Source of the DNA: Emcibacter sp048269205
GTDB lineage: Bacteria; Pseudomonadota; Alphaproteobacteria; Sphingomonadales; Emcibacteraceae
DNA: 64,000 bases
NCBI RefSeq assembly: GCF_048269205.1
Contig: NZ_JBLXJC010000001.1
Coordinates: 1,364,001-1,428,000 of the forward strand
Reading direction: 5' to 3'
The notes under the pieces are model-generated. The model saw only the letters and a list, made by a program, of their open reading frames with translations, did not search any database and was not told the DNA's origin. Of this stretch, positions 40,443 through 48,489 are shown piece by piece. The position numbers and the translations under genes were made by a program. Every line of letters starts with the position of its first letter. Position 1 is the first letter of the stretch.

Positions 40443-43400
40443 ATGAACCAGCACAGCTTTATTCATCTCAGACTTCATTCTGCCTATTCCCTGTCAGAAG
40501 GGGCCATACACGTCAAGGCGTTGCCGAAACTCTGCAGTAAATATAACATGCCTGCTGTGGCGATCACCGATACCAATAATATGTTTGGTATGCTGGAGGC
40601 CTCCCTGGCATTGCCTGATAACGGGGTCCAGCCCATTGTCGGCTGTTGTCTGTCCATTACCCATGGGCCCGAGGAGCTTCAGGGGACTGTGCGTCGCCCG
40701 GATCCGGGATCAGTGGTGCTCCTGGCTCAGACCGAAGAGGGATACCGCAATCTTATGGAACTGGTCAGTCAGGCCCATCTGGATTCCGCTGTTCACGAGC
40801 CGCCCCAGATCGGGCTGAGTCGTCTTGCCGGCAAGACGGCAGGGGTGATCTGCCTGAGCGGCGGGCACAAGGGGCCGGTCGGTAAATATCTTCTGGACGG
40901 CGATGACGAAAAAGCCGAAGAGGTCACTCTGAAGCTGCAAGAGCTTTTCCCCGACCGCTTCTATATGGAGCTGATGCGCCATGGAATGAGCGAGGAAGAC
41001 CAGTGCGAGGACCGTCTGGTGGACCTGGCCTATGCACATGATGTGCCACTGGTGGCGACAAATGACGTTCATTTTCCCGTTCGCGACATGTATGCCGCCC
41101 ATGATGCTCTGTTGTGTATTGCAGACGGCGCCTATGTGGAGCAGGACGACCGGCGCAAGCTCACGCCCGAGCATTATTTTAAATCGTCCGAGGAAATGGC
41201 GACACTTTTCGAGGACCTGCCCGAGGCCGCGGCCAATACGGTGGTCATTGCCCGGCGATGTGCTTTCCGGGTGCCGACAATTGATCCGATTCTTCCGAAA
41301 TTTACTGCCGATGAGAATACGTCCGAGGCAGACACCCTCCGTCAGTTTGCCACAAAGGGGCTTGAGGACCGTCTGGAGGCCCATGTCTTTACCGGGGAAG
41401 AAACCCCGGAGGAGCGGGAAGAAAAAGCAAAGCCTTATTATGATCGCCTGAAATATGAGCTGGATATTATCATCCGCATGGATTTTCCCGGATATTTCCT
41501 GATCGTGTCAGACTTTATCCAGTGGTCAAAGGACCATAATATCCCGGTGGGGCCGGGACGTGGATCGGGCGCCGGTTCGGTTGTAGCATGGGCGCTGCTG
41601 ATCACCGATCTCGATCCGCTGCGCTTCAGCCTGCTGTTCGAACGTTTTCTCAATCCGGAACGTGTGTCCATGCCCGACTTCGATATCGATTTCTGCCAGG
41701 ACAAACGCGACCAGGTGATCAGATATGTGCAGGATAAATACGGTCATGACCAGGTCGCCCAGATCATCACTTTCGGTAAGCTGCAGGCCCGCGCCGTAGT
41801 GCGTGATGTGGGCCGGGTGCTGCAAATGCCTTACGGTCAGGTGGACCGGCTGTCCAAAATGATCCCCAGCAATCCCGCCAATCCTGTCACCCTGTCCGAA
41901 GCGCTGGAGTCGGAGGAGCGGCTGCAGGCAGAACGGGACAACGACCCGACCACAGCCCGGCTGATCGATATGGCCCTGCAGCTCGAAGGACTGTTCCGTC
42001 ATGCCTCGACCCATGCGGCCGGTGTTGTGATCGGCGACCGGCCACTGCAGGAACTGGTCCCGCTTTATCGCGATCCCAAGTCAGACATGCCCGTGACCCA
42101 GTTCAACATGAAGTTTGTCGAGCAGGCGGGGCTGGTCAAATTTGACTTTCTCGGGCTCAAGACCCTGACCGTTCTGGCCAAGGCCGTGGAGAATATCAAG
42201 CCCCGCGGCATCGATATCGATCTGTCCAGAGTGCCGCTGGATGATAAACCATCCTTTGATCTGATGGGGCGGGGCAAGACAGTCGGCGTGTTCCAGCTGG
42301 AAAGTAGCGGCATGCAGAACGTGCTGTTGCAGATGAAACCTGACCTGTTTGAGGATATTATCGCTGTGGTGGCGCTGTACCGGCCGGGTCCCATGGATAA
42401 TATTCCCAAATACATCGCCTGCAAGCACGGTGAAGAGAAGCCGGATTATCTACATCCCCTTCTGGAAGACGTGCTGAAAGAAACCTACGGGGTGATTATT
42501 TACCAGGAACAGGTGATGCAGATCGCCCAGATTCTGGCCGATTATTCGCTCGGCGAGGCCGACCTTCTGCGGCGGGCCATGGGCAAAAAGATTGCCGCCG
42601 AAATGGACAAACAGCGGGCCCGCTTCCAGGAAGGGGCTGACAGGAAAGGTGTGGACCCCAAGCAGGCGGCACATATTTTTGACCTGGTGGCGAAATTCGC
42701 GGGCTACGGCTTCAATAAATCCCATGCCGCCGCCTATGCGCTGGTGGCCTATCATACGGCCTATCTGAAAGCCAATTTCCCGGTGGAGTTCATGGCGGCG
42801 ATTATGTCGCTGGATCTGAATAACACCGACAAGCTGCAGATTTTCAAGGAGGAACTGAAGAGCCTGCACATTCCGATCCTGCCGCCGGACGTGAACAGGT
42901 CCCAGGTGGAATTCTCGGTTGAGGTGATCGAAGGCGAAAAGGACGAGGAGAATATCGGCGGTGCCTTGGGCGATGGTGTTCTCAGGGGTGTGCGCTATGC
43001 CCTGGCCGGCCTCAAGAATGTGGGCTCTTCGGCGATGAAATCGCTGGTGGAAGAGCGGGAGAAAAATGGTCCCTTCAAAAGCCTCGAGGACTTCTGTGCC
43101 CGCATCGATACTCATCATATCAACAAGCGGGCCCTGGAAAATATGGCGCGGGCAGGGGCCTTTGACAGCATCAACCCGAACCGGGCTCAGGTGTTTCAGT
43201 CAGTGGAGATGTTGTTGAAGCAGGCCAGTGCGGCAACCCAGGAAAGAAACAGCGACCAGGTCAGTTTGTTCGGGGATGTGGTTGAGGAACCGAAGCTTGC
43301 CCTGCCGGATGTGAATGACTGGGCGCTGATAGACCGGCTGAACTATGAGCGCGAAGCCATCGGCTTCTATCTGTCTGCCCATCCGCTCGATGCCTATGAC

Positions 43401-43958
43401 AAGGTGTTGGCACGGCAGAAGGTGGTGCCCTCGGTGGAGATCGAACAGCGTGCGACTGGTAAGGGCGGGATTGTCAAACTTGCCGGAACCATTCAGGGGC
43501 TCAAGGAAAAGCGCTCTCAACGGGGCAATAAGTACGCCTTTCTTGGCTTGTCGGATGCCTTTGGTGCATATGAAGTAACCCTGTTCTCGGAGGTGCTGAA
43601 TGCAAAGCGGGAAATCCTTACGGCCGGCAATTCCGTGATTGTCACGGCAGAAGTGCGCAAGACAGACGATGGAGCGGTTCGGCTTACGGCCCAGGGAATT
43701 GAGGCCATTGACCAGGTTGCCGCCCGCACGGCCAAAGGGATGGAAATTTTTGTGGAAAATGAAACTTCCCTGACAGCGGTAAGGGATATTCTTGAACAAT
43801 ACAAGGGTGGCCGGGGCACCGTGACCTTCAAGATCAGGGTGGATGATGGTGAAAAGTTTGATATCGATGTGGAGCTTGGGGAGGGCTACGTTATTTCTCC
43901 TGCTGTTCGCAATGCCATTGTCACCATGAAAGGAATAGTGGAGGCGCGCGAGATATGA
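40443..43958 (+). CDS. dnaE: DNA polymerase III subunit alpha
   Basis: Catalytic subunit of the replicative DNA polymerase. It has 1171 residues: an N-terminal PHP domain (FIHLRLHSAYSLSEGA), the palm with the catalytic Asp pair in MPDFDIDFCQD, preceded by GPGRGSGAGSVVAWAL, then the finger and beta-clamp-binding regions, a helix-hairpin-helix region and a C-terminal OB fold (about 1000-1080, VKLAGTIQGLKEKRSQRGNK). Length and order suit DnaE1, the essential copy, rather than the mutagenic DnaE2. It overlaps the NUDIX gene by 4 bases. Confidence 0.98.
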   Translation: MNQHSFIHLRLHSAYSLSEGAIHVKALPKLCSKYNMPAVAITDTNNMFGMLEASLALPDNGVQPIVGCCLSITHGPEELQGTVRRPDPGSVVLLAQTEEGYRNLMELVSQAHLDSAVHEPPQIGLSRLAGKTAGVICLSGGHKGPVGKYLLDGDDEKAEEVTLKLQELFPDRFYMELMRHGMSEEDQCEDRLVDLAYAHDVPLVATNDVHFPVRDMYAAHDALLCIADGAYVEQDDRRKLTPEHYFKSSEEMATLFEDLPEAAANTVVIARRCAFRVPTIDPILPKFTADENTSEADTLRQFATKGLEDRLEAHVFTGEETPEEREEKAKPYYDRLKYELDIIIRMDFPGYFLIVSDFIQWSKDHNIPVGPGRGSGAGSVVAWALLITDLDPLRFSLLFERFLNPERVSMPDFDIDFCQDKRDQVIRYVQDKYGHDQVAQIITFGKLQARAVVRDVGRVLQMPYGQVDRLSKMIPSNPANPVTLSEALESEERLQAERDNDPTTARLIDMALQLEGLFRHASTHAAGVVIGDRPLQELVPLYRDPKSDMPVTQFNMKFVEQAGLVKFDFLGLKTLTVLAKAVENIKPRGIDIDLSRVPLDDKPSFDLMGRGKTVGVFQLESSGMQNVLLQMKPDLFEDIIAVVALYRPGPMDNIPKYIACKHGEEKPDYLHPLLEDVLKETYGVIIYQEQVMQIAQILADYSLGEADLLRRAMGKKIAAEMDKQRARFQEGADRKGVDPKQAAHIFDLVAKFAGYGFNKSHAAAYALVAYHTAYLKANFPVEFMAAIMSLDLNNTDKLQIFKEELKSLHIPILPPDVNRSQVEFSVEVIEGEKDEENIGGALGDGVLRGVRYALAGLKNVGSSAMKSLVEEREKNGPFKSLEDFCARIDTHHINKRALENMARAGAFDSINPNRAQVFQSVEMLLKQASAATQERNSDQVSLFGDVVEEPKLALPDVNDWALIDRLNYEREAIGFYLSAHPLDAYDKVLARQKVVPSVEIEQRATGKGGIVKLAGTIQGLKEKRSQRGNKYAFLGLSDAFGAYEVTLFSEVLNAKREILTAGNSVIVTAEVRKTDDGAVRLTAQGIEAIDQVAARTAKGMEIFVENETSLTAVRDILEQYKGGRGTVTFKIRVDDGEKFDIDVELGEGYVISPAVRNAIVTMKGIVEAREI

Positions 43959-44755
43959 CTTCGAAACCATCCGAAACAGCGGAGCCCATTGATTCTGCCA
44001 CTGTTATTTTGGTGCGGGATGGATATGCGGGCCTGGAAGTGCTGATGGGGCAGCGGCACGGCGAAATTCAATTTGCCGGAGGGGCGCTGGTTTTTCCGGG
44101 CGGGAAGGTGGATCCGCGGGATGAAAAGGCGGAACTGGAAATGGCGGCATCGCGGGACGAGGGCCTGCCGGAACAATTTCAGGGGCTTCGCTTTACTGCC
44201 ATAAGGGAAGTATTCGAGGAAACCGGATTGATCATCGGCAAAAAGGACGGGAAGCCGCTGGACGAGGAACTGCGGCAAAGCATCGACCGCGACTACCGGA
44301 ACCTCGTGCATTATGAAGGCATGTGCCTTCTCGATTTTCTCCGGGAGACCGGTATCCAGCCGGACCTGGACGCCATTGTTCCTTTTGCCCACTGGATCAC
44401 CCCGGTTGTGCAACCGAAACGTTACGACACCCGCTTTTTTATCTGCGAGGCCCCGGAGGGGCAGACCGCTTCGGCAGACGGTCAGGAAATACTGGAGGTA
44501 ACCTGGGCGTCGCCGCAGGAAATTATCGATCGCGCCGACGGTACACTCATGTTTCCCACACTGATGAACCTGAATAAGATTTCCGGCTACGGTTCTGTCC
44601 GCGAACTTTTCGAAGAAACCGCCAAATCGAAAATCGTCACTGTCCTGCCGGAAATCAAAAAAAACAAAAAGGGGGATATCAGGATCATTGCTGAAGAAGC
44701 TGGCTATGGAAGTATCGACCAGAACGGGATTCATACTGGAATCAAAAAGGGTTAG
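43955..44755 (+). CDS. NUDIX hydrolase (NUDT19-like, split Nudix box)
   Basis: A 266-residue hydrolase of the Nudix superfamily, which cleaves nucleoside diphosphates linked to another group. The Nudix box is interrupted: FPGGKVDPRDE (47-57) is separated by about 26 residues from AIREVFEETGLI (82-93). This split layout occurs in the NUDT7/NUDT19-like group, some of whose members act on CoA esters, but the substrate here is not known. It is coupled to dnaE through a 4-base overlap. Some alphaproteobacteria share the dnaE neighbourhood, but I see no functional link. Confidence 0.88.
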   Translation: MTSKPSETAEPIDSATVILVRDGYAGLEVLMGQRHGEIQFAGGALVFPGGKVDPRDEKAELEMAASRDEGLPEQFQGLRFTAIREVFEETGLIIGKKDGKPLDEELRQSIDRDYRNLVHYEGMCLLDFLRETGIQPDLDAIVPFAHWITPVVQPKRYDTRFFICEAPEGQTASADGQEILEVTWASPQEIIDRADGTLMFPTLMNLNKISGYGSVRELFEETAKSKIVTVLPEIKKNKKGDIRIIAEEAGYGSIDQNGIHTGIKKG

Positions 44756-44799
44756 CAGCGTAAATCAAGGGGCTGTTAAAGTATCGAAGATTTGGCAAC

Positions 44800-44816
44800 T
44801 GTCAGGTTTTTTTACA
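44800..44816 (+). promoter_or_regulatory. distal upstream activator-like site of PEP-CTERM gene 1
   Basis: TGTCAG-GTTTT-TTTACA, one of four copies of TGTCRR-N5-TTTACA in this region. It starts 200 bases before the -24 GG. The copy is an imperfect inverted repeat (TGTNRA against TTTACA), as expected for a dimeric regulator. The equivalent site of gene 2 starts 204 bases before its -24. Confidence 0.55.
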
Positions 44817-44919
44817 GTACCTGAAATGTGCTCCTATATCAGGAAAAGCTCTAAGCCATTGATATAAAAGAATATATATGTGTATTTCGGCCTGATTTAT
44901 GAAATTTTGACAAATATGG

Positions 44920-44936
44920 TGTCGATATTCTTTACA
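44920..44936 (+). promoter_or_regulatory. proximal upstream activator-like site of PEP-CTERM gene 1
   Basis: TGTCGA-TATTC-TTTACA, followed by CAT as in the distal site of gene 2. It starts 80 bases before the -24 GG, a usual distance for a sigma-54 activator. The equivalent site of gene 2 starts 82 bases before its -24. Confidence 0.6.
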
Positions 44937-44998
44937 CATCTGACGCACCCCAAAGCATGAAAAATATTAACCTATTGAAAATAAAAGAAAAATAAAAC

Positions 44999-45014
44999 TG
45001 GCACGCAATTTGCT
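44999..45014 (+). promoter_or_regulatory. sigma-54 (-24/-12) promoter of PEP-CTERM gene 1
   Basis: TGGCACGCAATTTGCT matches the RpoN consensus TGGCACG-N4-TTGCW at every defined position, with GG at 45000-45001 and GC at 45012-45013 (10 bases between). The predicted transcript starts near 45025, about 115 bases before the GTG start codon. Confidence 0.9.
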
Positions 45015-45141
45015 TATAAGGATACCGTTATCGGATAAAGTGGCTGCGGCCACAACTGAACTTGAGTGTTTGTATAGATTTTTAATTTTCGATGTATGGA
45101 TGCGTTAAGCTGCACTCATACGAACTTCACAGGAGGTTATT

Positions 45142-45969
45142 GTGAAAAGCAATAAAGTAATTTCCCTCATCGCTGGCGTGTTCGCGAGTGTCGTGTTTGC
45201 GGGATCTGCTAACGCAGGAACCCTGATTACAGAATGGGATTTGACAGCTAACGCGTTTTTCGCTGGTGAAACTGGTGATCCGCAGGCTATTCTTGAAAAC
45301 AATGGTGACTATATTTCCTGGGGTGGTGAAGACGGACGTCGCAGCCATCTGGTAATTGGTGACCAGGCCGGTTACGACAACAACCTGTCAGTATCTGACA
45401 ATGCAAATGGTCTGACCCAGGTAAACGGCATCCAGACCAACGGTCCTGCCGAAGCTGCTGCTACCCTGACTCACGTGAATAACGTGATTTCTACAGCAAC
45501 ATCACTGGCAACCGTTACTATCATTGACTCCATCAGCCTGGAAGCTGTAACTCCGTCAGGCTTTAGCCTTGGCCCGGTTGTGTTCCCGCTGTTCATTGAA
45601 TTTCAGGAAACACCGAACCTGGTTAACAACCCGGATGCTACTCCCGAGGATTGTGCGGGTGACTCCGTCAGCGTTTGTGACGACATCTTCGTTCTGGTAA
45701 ACCCGGAAAACCTGTCCTTCAGCTTCACTGAAGACGGTTACAAATACACTGTAACTCTGGACCTGGGTGCCACATCCTTCCTGGATGACGATGCCTGTGC
45801 CGCTGCCGGTGCTGAATCAGGTTGTCAGGGCTTCATGACTGAAGAAGACACTTTCACAACTCTCTTCACATCAGTGTTCATCACTGCTGAAGAAGTTTCC
45901 GAGCCGGCAATGCTGGGTCTTCTCGGACTGGGTCTTGTCTTCGCGGGCCTGCGTCGCCGTAAAGCCTGA
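45142..45969 (+). CDS. THxN-family PEP-CTERM protein (copy 1)
   Basis: Exported protein of 275 residues with a signal peptide (ending GSANA, mature start GTLITEWDL). Its C-terminal sorting signal is SEPAMLGLLGLGLVFAGL followed by RRRKA: a variant PEP motif, a membrane helix and a basic end. Such tails are processed by exosortase, which would place the protein at the cell surface or in the extracellular matrix. The conserved ATLTHVNNVIS segment identifies the THxN group of PEP-CTERM proteins. Paired cysteines in the second half (SVCDDIF, DDDACAAAGAESGCQ) could form disulfides. The GTG start has AGGAGGT at ideal spacing. It is controlled by a sigma-54 promoter. Function is unknown; no exosortase gene lies in the window. 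Confidence 0.9.
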   Translation: MKSNKVISLIAGVFASVVFAGSANAGTLITEWDLTANAFFAGETGDPQAILENNGDYISWGGEDGRRSHLVIGDQAGYDNNLSVSDNANGLTQVNGIQTNGPAEAAATLTHVNNVISTATSLATVTIIDSISLEAVTPSGFSLGPVVFPLFIEFQETPNLVNNPDATPEDCAGDSVSVCDDIFVLVNPENLSFSFTEDGYKYTVTLDLGATSFLDDDACAAAGAESGCQGFMTEEDTFTTLFTSVFITAEEVSEPAMLGLLGLGLVFAGLRRRKA

Positions 45970-46026
45970 GGCTTTTGAAGAGCTACGCCCGGTGTCATAA
46001 TCACTGGACAGAAATAAAATAAAGAA

Positions 46027-46060
46027 AAGAGCGGTTATCATAAATAACCGCTCTTTTTTT
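46027..46060 (+). terminator. intrinsic terminator of PEP-CTERM gene 1
   Basis: AAGAGCGGTTAT and ATAACCGCTCTT form a perfect 12-bp stem around CATAA, ending in a T7 run. The next regulatory site of gene 2 begins two bases later, so the two genes are separate transcription units. Confidence 0.95.
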
Positions 46061-46061
46061 G

Positions 46062-46078
46062 TGTCGAAAAACTTTACA
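46062..46078 (+). promoter_or_regulatory. distal upstream activator-like site of PEP-CTERM gene 2
   Basis: TGTCGA-AAAAC-TTTACA within a longer match, GTGTCGA...CTTTACACAT, shared with the proximal site of gene 1. It starts 204 bases before the -24 GG of gene 2 and lies right after the gene 1 terminator. Confidence 0.55.
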
Positions 46079-46183
46079 CATGGAAATCGACGCCTGTTTC
46101 ATTCCAGCCGATGCTAACAGCATGGAAAATAATAGGAAAAATTAATTTCGTTTTTTACAGGCGGTGATTTCTTTGTTCAGGAG

Positions 46184-46200
46184 TGTCGGCTTTCTTTACA
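46184..46200 (+). promoter_or_regulatory. proximal upstream activator-like site of PEP-CTERM gene 2
   Basis: TGTCGG-CTTTC-TTTACA. It starts 82 bases before the -24 GG and 122 bases after the distal copy (120 in gene 1). The preservation of both spacings while the intervening sequence differs argues that the sites are functional. Confidence 0.6.
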
Positions 46201-46263
46201 TTTATAATCCGGGTCTCCAGACCAATTTCCCATAAGTCTTTGCAAAGAAACAGATCTCGAAAA

Positions 46264-46280
46264 TTGGCACATTATTTGCT
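46264..46280 (+). promoter_or_regulatory. sigma-54 (-24/-12) promoter of PEP-CTERM gene 2
   Basis: TTGGCACATTATTTGCT has GG at 46266-46267 and GC at 46278-46279 with 10 bases between, differing from the TGGCACG-N4-TTGCW consensus only at the base after GGCAC (A for G). The surrounding 429-base gap between the two PEP-CTERM genes (45970-46398) holds this promoter, the two activator-like sites and the gene 1 terminator. Confidence 0.9.
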
Positions 46281-46398
46281 TCTTAAATAGTGATAAGAGG
46301 CGCACCAGATGGTTCCGTGACGGAACATTCGCAGTTCTTCTTCTCGCTTATTCGATTTGGAATACCGTTCGTTTAGAGTGAATTCATTGGAGACTGTC

Positions 46399-47211
46399 AT
46401 GATCATTAAAAAACTCACTTCCCTTGCCATCGGCGTTGCTGCAACTGTTTTTGTTTCCGTTACCGCAAATGCCGGTACCCTGATTACAGAATGGGACTTT
46501 ACTGCGGATGCTTTTTTCCCGGCGGGTTCCTCCATCGGCGAACCCGGGGCTGTCATTACCAATAACGTTGACTGGATAAGCTGGGGGGGGACGGATGGTC
46601 GTCGCAGTATGATCCTGCTTGGTGACCAGGCTGGTTATGACCCGCTTCTGTCACCAGATGATAATGCAACCGGCCACACCGAAGTCAATGGCCTGATGAC
46701 CAATGGGCCTGCTCAGGCCGCCGCAACATTGACACATGTGAATAATGTTATTTCTGTAAACTCTTCCCTGAGGCAAGTGACGATTCAGGACGCTATTTCC
46801 CTGACAGCTGTGACGCCGCCGGGATTTGCCCTTGGTCCGATTGAATTTCCACTGTTCATTAATTTCAAGGAAACAGAAAATATCACTGGTACCTGCCTGC
46901 CTGGCTCTGTCGGCGTATGTGATGACATCTTCGTCTTGGCCAATCCGGGCGCCCTGGACTTCAGCTTTGTTGTTGATGGCTGGTTGTACACTGTGACCCT
47001 TGATCTTGGACTGTCATCATTCCTTGATGACGATGCCTGTCTGACTGCCGGTGCAGCACCGGGTTGTCAGGGTTTCATGACAGTGGAAGGCGCCTTCACC
47101 ACACTTTTCACATCAGTGTTCATCACAGCAGAAGAAATTTCCGAGCCCGCTGTGCTGGGCCTGCTTGGACTGGGACTGGTTGTCATGGGGCTGCGTCGCC
47201 GCAAACCCTGA
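46399..47211 (+). CDS. THxN-family PEP-CTERM protein (copy 2)
   Basis: Paralogue of the preceding gene, with 270 residues from the ATG at 46399. An in-frame ATG 14 codons upstream is rejected because it would put a polar stretch before the signal peptide, and GGAG lies next to the chosen start. The signal peptide ends SVTANA, before GTLITEWDF. The ATLTHVNNVIS motif, the cysteine-containing SVGVCDDIF and GAAPGCQGFMT segments and the tail SEPAVLGLLGLGLVVMGL-RRRKP match copy 1. The main differences are an insertion after AFFPAG and a shorter loop after the NITG segment. It has its own sigma-54 promoter and terminator. Likely an exosortase substrate at the cell surface; role unknown. Confidence 0.9.
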   Translation: MIIKKLTSLAIGVAATVFVSVTANAGTLITEWDFTADAFFPAGSSIGEPGAVITNNVDWISWGGTDGRRSMILLGDQAGYDPLLSPDDNATGHTEVNGLMTNGPAQAAATLTHVNNVISVNSSLRQVTIQDAISLTAVTPPGFALGPIEFPLFINFKETENITGTCLPGSVGVCDDIFVLANPGALDFSFVVDGWLYTVTLDLGLSSFLDDDACLTAGAAPGCQGFMTVEGAFTTLFTSVFITAEEISEPAVLGLLGLGLVVMGLRRRKP

Positions 47212-47264
47212 AACTGAGGTTATACTCTCCGCCCTTTTAGTTTGGCCGGACTGAGAAAAGAATG

Positions 47265-47304
47265 AATGTGAGCGGATATCTGTACGAGCCGCTCACATTT
47301 TTGT
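47265..47304 (+). terminator. intrinsic terminator of PEP-CTERM gene 2
   Basis: AATGTGAGCGG and CCGCTCACATT form an 11-bp stem around a 13-base loop, followed by TTTTTG. Confidence 0.85.
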
Positions 47305-47378
47305 TTGATGCCATCGTTTCCCGCAGAGAGCGTTTTTATATTTTCCTTTGTTTTTTGTGGTTTTTCACGATTTGCCCC

Positions 47379-47407
47379 TTGCTTTTCCCTGAAAAACATC
47401 GTAATAC
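47379..47407 (+). promoter_or_regulatory. possible promoter of rpsB-tsf
   Basis: TTGCTT and TAATAC are separated by 17 bases, about 115 bases before the rpsB ATG. The hexamers are moderate matches to the housekeeping consensus; position is appropriate. Confidence 0.4.
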
Positions 47408-47520
47408 GCGCCTACTTCACACGCGGGCTTAGAAGTTTGCCTCCTACATATTGAGGTCGACTTTCCGGTGTCTATAAAGACCAATGCCCGCGGAGGATTA
47501 ACCGGAAAAGGAGAAAAGAC

Positions 47521-48402
47521 ATGGCAATGCCTAGCTTTACCATGCGTCAGCTTTTGGAAGCTGGTGTACATTTTGGCCATCAGGCCCACCGTTGGAATCC
47601 CCGTATGGGCGACTATATCTTCGGTGTACGTAACAAGATTCATATCATCAATCTGTCGATTACCGTTCCTCTTTTGCATCGCGCCATGGAACAGGTTCGT
47701 GACGTGACCGCTGCTGGCGGTCGTGTATTGTTCGTTGGCACCAAGCGTCAGGCTTCCAGCCCGATTGCAGAAGCTGCGAAACGTTGTGGTCAGTACTATG
47801 TCAACCACCGCTGGCTTGGCGGCATGCTGACAAACTGGCAGACAATTTCCAACTCAATCAAACGTCTCAAGACCCTGGAGGAGCTTCTGAGCCAGGAGCA
47901 TTCCGGTCTGACCAAGAAGGAAATTCTGCAATTGACCCGCGAGCGTGACAAACTGGAACGTTCTCTTGGTGGTATCAAGGACATGGGTGGTCTGCCGAAC
48001 GTTATTGTGGTGATTGACACCAACAAGGAAGAGCTTGCTATTCAGGAAGCCCGGAAGCTTGGAATTCCTGTGGTCGGTATTCTGGATACCAACAGCAACC
48101 CTGAAGGTGTGGATTTCCCGATCCCTGGTAACGATGACGCAACGCGCGCTATCCAGCTCTATTGTGATCTGCTGGCCGATTCCGTTCTCGAAGGTATCCA
48201 GCAGGAACTTTCCGGTCACGGTGTTGACATCGGCGAGGAAGAAAATCCGGTGGAACCGGCTCTGGCTGCTGAAGTGGAAGTTGCTGAGGCGCCCGCCGAG
48301 GAAGCTCCCGCTGCTGAAGAAGCCCCGGCCGCTAAAGAAGCACCGGCCGCTGAAGAAGCCCCAGCCGAAAAAGAGGCTGTTGCAGAAGAAAAAGCTTCTT
48401 AG
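47521..48402 (+). CDS. rpsB: 30S ribosomal protein S2 with acidic C-terminal extension
   Basis: Small-subunit ribosomal protein needed for S1 binding and translation initiation. It has 293 residues, about 50 more than E. coli S2 (241). The core begins MPSFTMRQLLEAGVHFGHQ (from residue 3) and includes RWLGGMLTNWQTI and the coiled-coil arm (about 105-155). From about residue 249 the protein is a low-complexity tail of Ala, Glu and Pro (AEEAPAAEEAPAAKEAPAAE), strongly acidic. AAAGGAGA precedes the ATG. It is followed by tsf after 87 bases, the usual pairing. Confidence 0.98.
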   Translation: MAMPSFTMRQLLEAGVHFGHQAHRWNPRMGDYIFGVRNKIHIINLSITVPLLHRAMEQVRDVTAAGGRVLFVGTKRQASSPIAEAAKRCGQYYVNHRWLGGMLTNWQTISNSIKRLKTLEELLSQEHSGLTKKEILQLTRERDKLERSLGGIKDMGGLPNVIVVIDTNKEELAIQEARKLGIPVVGILDTNSNPEGVDFPIPGNDDATRAIQLYCDLLADSVLEGIQQELSGHGVDIGEEENPVEPALAAEVEVAEAPAEEAPAAEEAPAAKEAPAAEEAPAEKEAVAEEKAS

Positions 48403-48489
48403 AAATTTCATTGGAGTTGCCGGTTCCAAGCCGCTAATGCTGTAGCGAACCGGCAATGATTTTTATTCCGAAAAGCTCAAGGAAAGAAA

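Larger units (their letters stand above)
44756..45141 (+). other. 386-base regulatory region of the first PEP-CTERM gene
   Basis: No coding sequence is visible. The region holds two 17-bp upstream activator-like sites (44800-44816 and 44920-44936), a possible IHF site TATTAACCTATTG (44965-44977, one mismatch to WATCAANNNNTTR), a sigma-54 promoter (44999-45014), a leader of about 115 bases and an AGGAGGT ribosome-binding site at about 45131-45137. The arrangement matches an enhancer-dependent promoter. Confidence 0.75.
47212..47520 (+). other. 309-base region between PEP-CTERM gene 2 and rpsB
   Basis: No gene is visible. It contains the terminator of PEP-CTERM gene 2 (47265-47304), a candidate rpsB promoter (47379-47407) and a leader of about 105 bases to rpsB ending in AAAGGAGA. 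The rpsB leader may carry S2 autoregulation, as in other bacteria, but I cannot define a structure by eye. Confidence 0.6.

Noticed and set aside
44965..44977. IHF site between the activator-like sites and the -24 of PEP-CTERM gene 1
   Set aside because: TATTAACCTATTG fits the IHF consensus with one mismatch, but AT-rich DNA gives such matches often and gene 2 has no equivalent. It is mentioned in the region entry only and not called.
44800..46280. CRISPR-like array from the four repeated 17-bp sites
   Set aside because: The copies are degenerate, spaced about 120 and over 1100 bases apart, and tied to promoter positions; they are regulatory sites, not array repeats.
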